Below are positions 8,209 through 16,200 of a stretch of DNA of 43,501 nt, in pieces. Below the pieces are notes generated by a model. That model saw only the letters and a list, made by a program, of their open reading frames with translations, did not search any database and had not been told where the DNA came from. Position 1 is the stretch's first letter, and the number at the start of each line of letters is the position of its first letter. The position numbers were made by a program, and so were the translations under genes. This stretch comes from Sandaracinus sp. (GTDB lineage: Bacteria > Myxococcota_A > Polyangia > Polyangiales > Houyiibacteriaceae), in the NCBI GenBank assembly GCA_002699025.1, contig PABA01000234.1:9783-53283 (forward strand), written 5' to 3'.

Positions 8209-9834
8209 TCAGCGGCAGGGCAGCGGGCGGGTCTCCGAGGTGACCTCGAAGCAGTAGGCGACCATCGCGCTCCCGCAGAGGCTCTGGCAGTCCCACCAGG
8301 TGACGTCCTCGCCGCAGGCGCCGTTGCCCGAGTCGTAGCCGTCCAGGCAGCCACCGGGCCCGCAGCCCCCGCAGCCGTTCCGATCGGGCGGCTCCGTGTT
8401 CGCCGGGTCGCAGTCGTACTCCCAGAACGGCCGCTGGGGCTCGTAGATCAAGCACTGGGGGACGCCGCCGAGGAGGCGGAAGTCGCCGCAGCCGAGGACG
8501 CCCTCGTCGTTCATGCAGTAGTCGAGGCCCTCGCGGCAGCGATGGTGCGTCGGCTCCACGAAGTACTCCGTCTGGCCCGGGAAGGCGTCGGGGTTGGCGT
8601 CGTCGCAGTCGCCGCCGGCGAGGGAGAAGCCCGGGTCGCCGGGGCAGCCGCGCCGGACGCCCGCGCCGAAGCCGTCGCCGTCGCCGTCCACGTAGCCGCT
8701 CGGCGGCACGCCCAGGCCCGGGTCGCCGTCGTCGCAGTCGTAGTCCGTCGCCGTCGGCGCCAGGTCGACCGTGCGGTCCGGGCAAGTGCGGCAGGCGCTG
8801 TCGACCGGGTCGCCCGGCGCCGGCACCGCGTCCCGGTCGGCGTCCGCGTAGCAGGGGAAGCGCATGGACGCGTCGCCGTCGTAGGTCTCGTCGACCACGC
8901 CGTCGCAGTCGTCGTCCTCGTCGTTGCAGACCTCCGGGAGCGGCATGATCGAGCAGCTCGCGTCGTTCCAGCGACCGTCCACGCAGGTCTGCGTGCCGGC
9001 CGAGCAGCGCCCCGCGAGCATGCAGTCACGCGTCTGGCCGTCCGTGCAGTCGCAGCCTTCGGGCGGGTTGTTCGGGATCCCGTCGCAGTCGTCGTCGACC
9101 ATGGCCTCGTCGCAGCGGTCGCGGGCGGCCGGGTTCACGCCGCGGGCCAGGTCGTCGCAGTCGTCCGCGCCGGGGGCGAAGCCTTCGGGGGGCGTGCAGC
9201 CGAGGCGCTCCTCGGCGTCCGGGTCCGCGCTACCCACGCCGTCGCCGTCGACGTCCTCGCGGAAGACGAGCTGCACGCCCTCGTCGATCATGCCGTCGCA
9301 GTCGTCGTCGGCGCCGTTGCAGACCTCAGGGGCCGTGGGGTTCGCGCCCGGGTTGCGGTCGTCGCAGTCGCGGCCGCACTCCTCGCCGTTGCAGCAGCGG
9401 AGGTCCGCCCAGCCGTCGCCGTCCACGTCGCGGAAGCCGAAGGTGAGGGGATCGCAGTCCTCGTCGAGACCGTCCTCGTCGCAGACCTCCGCGTTCCCGG
9501 GGAAGCGACCGGGGTGCATATCGTCGCAGTCCGTGCCGCCGCAGCGGGCGTCGCGGACGCCGTCGCCGTCCACGTCGGTCTCGCAGCCGCCCGTGCACTC
9601 GCGCGCGTCTTCGTCGCAGCCGCGGCCTTCGCAAGGCCCGAGCGCGCGGACGCAGCCGACGGCGCTCGCGAGGGGCGAGGTCGGCACGCAGGCCTCCTCG
9701 CCGTTGCAGAAGACCCCGTCGTCGCAGTCCGCGTCGGTCTCGCAGATGGGCCCGAGCGGGCCGCCCCCACCGTCTTCCCCGCAGGCCAGTAGAGCGAGGG
9801 CGCCGAGGACGAGCGCAGGGGCGGAGTGCCGCAT
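8209..9834 (-). CDS. MopE-like lipoprotein with repeated DCDD metal-binding motifs
   Basis: This 541-residue predicted lipoprotein has an N-terminus ending in LALLAC (Cys18), a usable lipobox, followed by a Gly-rich linker. The body repeats the pattern DxDGDGxxD...DCDDxxPxxxPxxxExCNxxDDDCDGxxDE five or more times (TDCDD, RDCDD, DDCDD, YDCDD, GDCDD). This is the 'putative metal-binding motif' family that includes the copper-binding MopE of Methylococcus, and it is abundant in myxobacteria. Such Asp-rich loops resemble calcium-binding repeats. The C-terminus is Cys-rich (GCGGCGPGGC). Its location is probably the cell surface or the periplasmic face. The substrate is unknown, and the metal assignment comes from the family only. 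Confidence 0.88.
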   Translation of the reverse strand: MRHSAPALVLGALALLACGEDGGGGPLGPICETDADCDDGVFCNGEEACVPTSPLASAVGCVRALGPCEGRGCDEDARECTGGCETDVDGDGVRDARCGGTDCDDMHPGRFPGNAEVCDEDGLDEDCDPLTFGFRDVDGDGWADLRCCNGEECGRDCDDRNPGANPTAPEVCNGADDDCDGMIDEGVQLVFREDVDGDGVGSADPDAEERLGCTPPEGFAPGADDCDDLARGVNPAARDRCDEAMVDDDCDGIPNNPPEGCDCTDGQTRDCMLAGRCSAGTQTCVDGRWNDASCSIMPLPEVCNDEDDDCDGVVDETYDGDASMRFPCYADADRDAVPAPGDPVDSACRTCPDRTVDLAPTATDYDCDDGDPGLGVPPSGYVDGDGDGFGAGVRRGCPGDPGFSLAGGDCDDANPDAFPGQTEYFVEPTHHRCREGLDYCMNDEGVLGCGDFRLLGGVPQCLIYEPQRPFWEYDCDPANTEPPDRNGCGGCGPGGCLDGYDSGNGACGEDVTWWDCQSLCGSAMVAYCFEVTSETRPLPCR

Positions 9835-9933
9835 GACCGGAACAGTACACGAGTGGGTGCGGCGAGGGCGTGGACGCCGGGGCGCGCCGGGCGCGCATTG
9901 GATGGGCTGGCGCGGCGTCGTAGGATGCGGGCG

Positions 9934-11337
9934 ATGGGCGCCGAATCGGACGAGGCACGCGAAGAGGACGCGGTGGAGGAGGAGGCGCGGGCGGGCGGCG
10001 ACGCGGACGCGGAGGCCGGCCCGGACGCCGAGGCGGAAGCCCACGCGGACGCCGAAGCCGAAGCCGACGCGGACGCCGCCCCCGACGCGGACGCCGCCCC
10101 CGACGCCGCAGCAGATGGGACGGCCGACACCGAAGCCGAGGCCGACGGAGACGCCCCCGACGTCTCGGCGGATGGGACAGCCGAGTCGGGAGCCGATGCC
10201 GACGCCGAAGCCGAGCCGGGAGCCGACGCGGGAGCGGAAGCGGAAGCAGAAGCCGAGCCGGGAGCCGACGCCGGAGCGGAAGCCGAGTCGGGAGCCGATG
10301 CCGACGCAGGAGCGGAAGCGGAAGCAGAAGCCGGCGCCGAAGCAGAGACCGACGCCGCCGAAGCCGACGCAGGAGCGGAAGCAGAAGCCGGCGCCGGAGC
10401 AGAGACCGACGCCGACGCCGACGAGCGCGACCCGGACACCGGCTTCACCGCCGCCGAGGCCGCCGCCCTGCCCGACCCCAAGGCCCGCCTCGAGGCCGAG
10501 GCCAAGGCCGCCGAGGCCGCCCTCGAGCGCGCCCGCCTCGCCGCCTCCGCCACCAAGAAGGACGCGAGCTACCCGACCGCCGACGCCTCCTCCCAGCGCT
10601 ACGCCGGCTGGGGCTGCCTGGCGCTGCTCGCGCTCCTCACGTTCGGCTTCTGGTTCGTCTTCCACAACGCCTTCGACCGGCTCACGGCGCTCGAGTCCAA
10701 CAGCACGACGCACTTCGAGGACGTCACCACCGGCTACCACCAGGACACGCCGGACCGGACGCGCCGCGCGCCGAACCGGGAGCGCATCGAGTGGGAGCAC
10801 GACTTCGGCCTCGCGCTCGCCCGCGCCGAGTCCCAGCGCAAGCCGCTCCTGATCGTCTTCGAGGCGCGCTGGGCCACCGCCAGCCAGGACCTCCTCGAGG
10901 GCACCTTCTCCAACGCCGCCGTCGTCGCCTCCGTCGAGCGCTTCGTCCCCGTGCGCGTCGACCTCACGCAGCGGGGCGGCGAGAACGACCGCATCGCCGA
11001 GCGCTTCGGCGTCGACGGCCTGCCGACCGTGGTCTACCTCGCGCCCGACGGGACCCGCCTGCGGCCCGACTCCACGGACCTGGTGGACGCGCGCGACATG
11101 CAGGTCTTCCTGATGGAGGCGCACTCCTCCTTCGGCGACGACCGGCGCTTCGACCCGACGAGCGCGCCCCCGCCGCCCGTGCCCTTCGACCCGAGCGACC
11201 TCGACCGCATCCTCGCGGGTGAAGAGGGCCCGGACCCGAGCGCCGCGGACGGCACCGACCTCGACGCCCTGCTCCGGGGCGCGACCGGCGACGGCGACGA
11301 CACGCCGAGCGAAGAGAGCGACGACGCCACCGATTGA
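9934..11337 (+). CDS. Membrane-anchored thioredoxin-fold protein lacking the CxxC
   Basis: The product has 467 residues from the ATG at 9934, which follows TAGGA; an in-frame ATG at 9925 is possible. The first 165 residues are almost only Ala, Asp, Glu and Gly, built from imperfect DNA repeats such as GGAGCGGAAGCAGAAGCCG. A single membrane segment lies at about 224-246 (GCLALLALLTFGFWFVF). After it comes a DsbD-gamma/thioredoxin_7-like domain (about 283-380), with KPLLIVFEARW at the active-site strand and a cis-proline at Pro364 (GLPTVVY). The active-site WCxxC is replaced by W313-ATAS, so it cannot do disulfide chemistry. The acidic tail is probably cytoplasmic and the thioredoxin fold periplasmic, perhaps as a binding or chaperone domain. 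Confidence 0.85.
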   Translation: MGAESDEAREEDAVEEEARAGGDADAEAGPDAEAEAHADAEAEADADAAPDADAAPDAAADGTADTEAEADGDAPDVSADGTAESGADADAEAEPGADAGAEAEAEAEPGADAGAEAESGADADAGAEAEAEAGAEAETDAAEADAGAEAEAGAGAETDADADERDPDTGFTAAEAAALPDPKARLEAEAKAAEAALERARLAASATKKDASYPTADASSQRYAGWGCLALLALLTFGFWFVFHNAFDRLTALESNSTTHFEDVTTGYHQDTPDRTRRAPNRERIEWEHDFGLALARAESQRKPLLIVFEARWATASQDLLEGTFSNAAVVASVERFVPVRVDLTQRGGENDRIAERFGVDGLPTVVYLAPDGTRLRPDSTDLVDARDMQVFLMEAHSSFGDDRRFDPTSAPPPPVPFDPSDLDRILAGEEGPDPSAADGTDLDALLRGATGDGDDTPSEESDDATD

Positions 11338-11409
11338 GGCCGCGGCGCGACGCGACCTCCGCGCCCCGGCGTCCGACCAGGCGGTCCATCCGGGAGACGC
11401 AGCTCCGCT

Positions 11410-12717
11410 TCAGTCGTCCTCGAGCAGCCCGTGCTGCTTCATCTTCCGCCAGAGCGTGCTCCGGCTGATCCCGAGGATGCTCGCCGCCCGCCCCCGGTGC
11501 CCGCCCGCCCGCTCGAGCGCCCGCCGCAGCTGCTTCTCCTCCGACGAGGCCCCCTCCGGCAGCCGCTCCGGCACGTTCACCGTCGGCGCCATCGGATCCT
11601 CACCGCGAATCTCCGGCGGCAGGTCCGCCTCGAGCAGCACGCTCCCCTCGCCCATGGCGAAGGCGTACTCGATCACGTTCCGCAGCTCGCGCACGTTGCC
11701 CGGCCACTCCCAGCTCTCGAGCAGCTTCGCCGCCCCATGCGAGATCTGGTCGATCTTCCGCATGTCGTCGGCCAGCTCGTCCAGGAAGCGCCGCGCCAGC
11801 AAGGTCACGTCCTCGGGCCGCTCGCGGAGCGGCGGGATGAAGAGCGGGATGACCCGCAGCCGGTACATCAGGTCCTCGCGGAAGGTCCCCTCGTCGATCA
11901 TCTCCCGCAGCGAGCGGTTGGTCGCCGAGACGATGCGCACGTCCACGGGCACCGGCTCGCGCCCGCCGACGGGGATGACCGTCTTCTCCTGCAGCACGCG
12001 CAGCAGCTTCGCCTGCAGATCGAGCGAGAGCTCCCCGACCTCGTCGAGGAAGAGCGTGCCGCCCTCCGCCAGCCGGAAGTGCCCCGGCGCGTCGCGCACG
12101 GCGCCCGTGAAGGCCCCGCGCACGTGACCGAAGAGCTCGCTCTCGAGCAGGTTCGGCGGGAGCGCCGCGCAGTTGATCGCGCGGAAGGGACCGCCCGAGC
12201 GCCGCGACGCCTCGTGGATCGCGTTGGCCACGAGCTCCTTGCCCGAGCCGGTCTCGCCCCGCACGAGCACCGTGACGTTGCGCTTGGCCACGCGCTCCAC
12301 GTCGCGGAAGAGCTTCTTCATCAGCGGCGAGCGCGTCGCCATGCCCCACATCTCGACGGGCTCGTCGGGCCCCGTGCTCTCCCAGCTCTCCCCCTCGAGG
12401 GCGAGCAGCCAGCCGAGCCGCTCCCCGGCGCGCTCGAGCGGGGACGCGCGCACGTGGAGCATGCGCATGCGCCCCGACGCCGTCGGCCGCGGCACCTCGG
12501 CCGTCACCGCGCGCCCCTCGGCGAGCGCCTCGGCCACGGGGCGCTGCTCGCCCGCGCCGCAGAGCAGCGCCGGCGCCGGCACCATGCGCTCCATGGGCCC
12601 GACGAGCTCCTCGGTCCGCGGGGTCCACGCGAGCACGCGGAGCTGCGCGTCGAGCACGATCGCCGCCCCGAGCGCCTCCTCCAGCGCGGTGGTCAGCACC
12701 TCTTCGGCGTCCGCCAT
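11410..12717 (-). CDS. Sigma-54-dependent activator with PAS-like N-terminus
   Basis: This 435-residue enhancer-binding protein has an N-terminal PAS-like sensor (about 5-110; AIVLDAQLRVLAWTPRTEEL). The AAA+ domain has Walker A GETGSGKE (154-161), GAFTGA (201-206) and Walker B LFLDEVGE, and there is a Fis-type HTH at the C-terminus (RAASILGISRSTLWRKMKQHG). It lacks a receiver domain, so it is not a classical two-component partner. It is alone on the minus strand between two plus-strand genes. No -24/-12 promoter is evident in the 539-bp gap before the macroglobulin operon, so its targets are not visible here. Confidence 0.93.
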   Translation of the reverse strand: MADAEEVLTTALEEALGAAIVLDAQLRVLAWTPRTEELVGPMERMVPAPALLCGAGEQRPVAEALAEGRAVTAEVPRPTASGRMRMLHVRASPLERAGERLGWLLALEGESWESTGPDEPVEMWGMATRSPLMKKLFRDVERVAKRNVTVLVRGETGSGKELVANAIHEASRRSGGPFRAINCAALPPNLLESELFGHVRGAFTGAVRDAPGHFRLAEGGTLFLDEVGELSLDLQAKLLRVLQEKTVIPVGGREPVPVDVRIVSATNRSLREMIDEGTFREDLMYRLRVIPLFIPPLRERPEDVTLLARRFLDELADDMRKIDQISHGAAKLLESWEWPGNVRELRNVIEYAFAMGEGSVLLEADLPPEIRGEDPMAPTVNVPERLPEGASSEEKQLRRALERAGGHRGRAASILGISRSTLWRKMKQHGLLEDD

Positions 12718-13256
12718 GGCCGTAGAGGTAGCACGGTCCGAGCGCGGAGAGGGGCCGGCGCGAGGGCGGACGGCCCGCCGTCACGCGGAGACGTCCAGAG
12801 GGGCGAGAGGTGGGCGTCCTCGGTTCGCTCCTCTCCTCTCTCGGACCGTCCGAGCGCACCGGCTCTCGCTCCGCCATCCGACCGGCCGCGTCCCGTCGAC
12901 GACATCACGACGAGGCGGGGATCACCCGGGCCGCCCACTCCGCGAACGCGGCCCCCGGCGCCGCTGCGGTCCGCCCCCCACGGAACGCGGAGAGCGGAAA
13001 GCGGACGGCCGCGAGCCCCCCGAGCCCCCCGTCCGCTCCGCGAACGCGGGAGTCGCCGGCGAGCGAGGGAACCCGCGGGAGATCGGCGACACCAAAGCGT
13101 ACGCACAGAAGCGCGCCGAGTGCTGGTAGCCTCGCGGTGGGAGCCGGAGGGGGCGGCACCGGTGCGTCCGCGCGACGCCACCGCGACACCGTTCTCCGGC
13201 TCCGCGGCCCGAACGCCCAACCTTTTCGCGTCCCCATGCGTCCACATCCCCAGACG
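12718..13256. other. Non-coding gap with degenerate dispersed repeat
   Basis: No gene is supported. CTCCGCGAACGCGG occurs twice (12938-12951 and 13036-13049). With GGAGAGCGGAAAGCGGACGG at about 12989-13008 it echoes, in the opposite orientation, the 90-bp direct repeats near 43.1 kb. The promoter of the macroglobulin operon should lie between about 13050 and 13230, but I cannot name it. Confidence 0.5.
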
Positions 13257-16200
13257 ATGCGCACACCGACCTTCCGCCGGCTCCTCGCCGCCCTCGGGCT
13301 CCTCGCCCTCGCGCCCCTCGCCCCCGCGGCCCCCGCGTCCGCCCAGCGCAACACGGGCCTCGAGCTCTCGCTCCACGGCGCCCCGCGCGCCGACTACGGC
13401 GGCGCCCTGCGCGTCGCCGGGGTCGCCTACGAGGTCCAGGGGCTCGCCGACCTGAAGACGCTCGCCAACGCCGAGATCGTCGCGCGCCTCCGCACCTACG
13501 AGACGCGCCCGCGCAGCTGGCGCACGGTCCGCGAAGTCACGGTGCGCGCCGACCGCGACGGCCGCTTCGCCGTCGCCGTGCCGGTCCCCGAGGAGTCCTT
13601 CGCGCGCCCGCAGCTCCAGATCGAGGTGCGCGGCGCCGGACGCACGCGCACCTGGGAGTGGACCGCCCAGCTCACCTCGCCGCTCGCCATGGACCTCCTC
13701 CTCGACCGGCGCCGCTACGAGCCCGGCGAGACCGTGCACCTCTGGGCGCGCCTCCACCGCCGCGGCGACGGCGTCCCGATCACCGGCCGCACGGCCCACG
13801 TCACGGTCACGGACCCGGCGCGCCGCCCGCTCGCGGACCGGCGCCTCCCCATCGGCGCCGGCGGCGTCGTCACCCTCGACGTGGACCTCCCGGACTCGGC
13901 CCCCGACGGACGCTACGGCGTGCAGGTGCGCCTCGACGACAGCGTGGCCGCCGCGAACGCCGGCCAGAGCTTCGAGGTCGGCCGCCGCACGGTCGAGCGC
14001 CTCCTCGTGGACGCCGCCCTCGACCAGCGCGTCGTGCCGCCCTCCGGCCGGCTCACGGGCCAGGTCCGCGTGCGCACGCCCTCCGGCGCGCCCGTCGTCG
14101 GCGCCGACGTGCAGCTCCGCCTCGGGAGCACCACCGAGGAGGTCGAGACCGACGACGAAGGCGTCGCGCCGATCCGCATGCAGGCGCCCGCCTACCTCGC
14201 CGGCGACGTCGCCGCCCAGGCCATCGCCGTGCGCGTCACGCACCCGGGCCACGGCACGCTGAGCGTCAGCGCGCCCTTCCTCCTCTCGCGCGTGGAGTGG
14301 CGCGTCGAGGCGACGCCGGAGAGCGGCGGCATCGTCCCCGAGGTGGACGCGGAGGCGCTGGTCGCCGTCGTCGATCCGCGCGGCGAGCCGGCCCCGGCGG
14401 GCACGCGCCTGAAGGTGAGCGGCGCCGCCGTGCGCGGCCGCGAGGTCACGCTCGAGGTGGACGCCCACGGCCTCGCCGTCGTGCCCCTCCGCATCGCCGA
14501 CGGCGCGGCCGGCCCGATCCGCGAGGGCGACTGCGCCGGCCAGATCGCCACGCGCTTCGACGTCGAGGTGCTCGGCGAGCGCCCGGCCACGGCCACGGTC
14601 TGCGTCCGCGTCAGCCCGAAGGCGCGCGTCCGCCCGCGCGTCCTCCGGCGCGTCGTCGCCCCCGGCGGCGCGGTCGAGGTCGACGTCGCGCGCCACCCGG
14701 ACGCCCGCGGGCGCCCGGTGCTCGTGGAGGCGCTCGTGCAGGGCCACGCCGTCGCGGCGACCTTCACCGAGGGCGGCCGCGCGCGCGTCCAGCTCCCGGA
14801 GGGCGTCGCCGGCGTCGTGCAGATCCGCGCCCGGCCGCTGCTGTCGCCCTCGGACGATCACCCGCTCGACGAGCCGGGCGGCGCGGCCCTCGGCGCCGGC
14901 GCCTACGACGCCGTGCTCGTCCGCCCGGAGGACGCCTTCGGCTTCTCCATCGCCGCCGAGGAGGACGTCTACGAGGTGCGCGAGACGGCCCAGCTCGCCC
15001 TCCGCACGACCCAGAGCGCGCCCGAGGCCTGGGCCGCCTTCGTGGCCCGCGATCTGGCGGCGCACGGCGGCGAGGTGCCCTGGTCGCTGAGCTGGATGCG
15101 CGGCGCCGTGAGCGCGGCCGTCGCGGCGCCGGACGGCGAGGGGGCCGAGCTCCTCCTCCGCTCGGCCCTCACGAGCGGTCTCCCGCAGGACCACGAGCCG
15201 AACCGGCCCCAGCCGCTCGTGCAGCCCTACTGGCGCACGGGGCGCTACCGGGGCGGCCAGGCGGGGACGCTCCGCGACCCGGTCGCCATGCGCAGCGAGA
15301 TGCGGCGCCGCGGCGTCGGCCGCCTGATGATGACGCTCGAGCGCATCGTCGGCGGCACGGAGGCCGACCAGGCCGAGCAGCAGGGCATCGTGCAGCGCCG
15401 CGGCGGGCGCCTCGCCTTCCACCCGGACGTGATCGCCAACCTGAAGCGCGAGCGCCGCCTCGGCAGCCTCGGCGACACGCTCGGCGGCGAGACGGCCTCG
15501 CTCGCGATGATCCGCGCGGTCGACCCGTCCTTCTCCTTCGACGCGGTCGCGCGCCGCCTCGCGCGCCACCAGCTCGTGAAGCTCATGGTCGCGCTGATGC
15601 GCTTCACCGATCCGGACGACGAGAACGCCGCGCGCGCCTCCGCCGGGCAGCCGCCGGAGCGCTGGCTCTCGCGCCTGGTGCAGCTCGGCGTCCTCTCGCC
15701 GCGCGAGCTCGTCGACCCCTGGGGCAACCCCTTCGCCTTCCGGCGAGCGGCCACGCCGCGGGTCGTCATCACGGCGCGGGCGCCGAACTGGGAGCTCGTC
15801 TCGCCGGGCCCGGACGGGCGCGTGGGGACGCGCGACGACGTGCGCGATCCCTTCACGCGGATCGTGCCCCAGGGCACGCCCTACGCCGTGGCCTCCGGCG
15901 AGGACACGCTGATGAAGCAGCTCAGCACGCTCGCGCCCGGCCCGCGCGTCCTCCAGGGCATGGCGCAGGCCTACTCGACCGTGAGCCTCGCCGCGCGCGA
16001 GGAGCAGCGCGCCCGCACGGTGACGGCGACGGGTAGCGAGATGGATCAGACCCTCGGCGGGCTCGCGCTGAACGGCTCCGGCCGCGGGGGTGGCGGCACC
16101 GGCGAAGGCACGATCGGCCTCGGCAACCTGGGCTCGGTCGGCTACGGCCGGGGCGCTGGCCGGGCCGCTCCCTCGCGCCGCTCCCGCGCCTCCGCCGACG

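Noticed and set aside
9835-11124. Extension of the MopE-like lipoprotein frame over the divergent thioredoxin-fold gene
   Set aside because: The ATG at 9834 gives a proper lipoprotein signal; the upstream frame is a shadow of the acidic repeat region.
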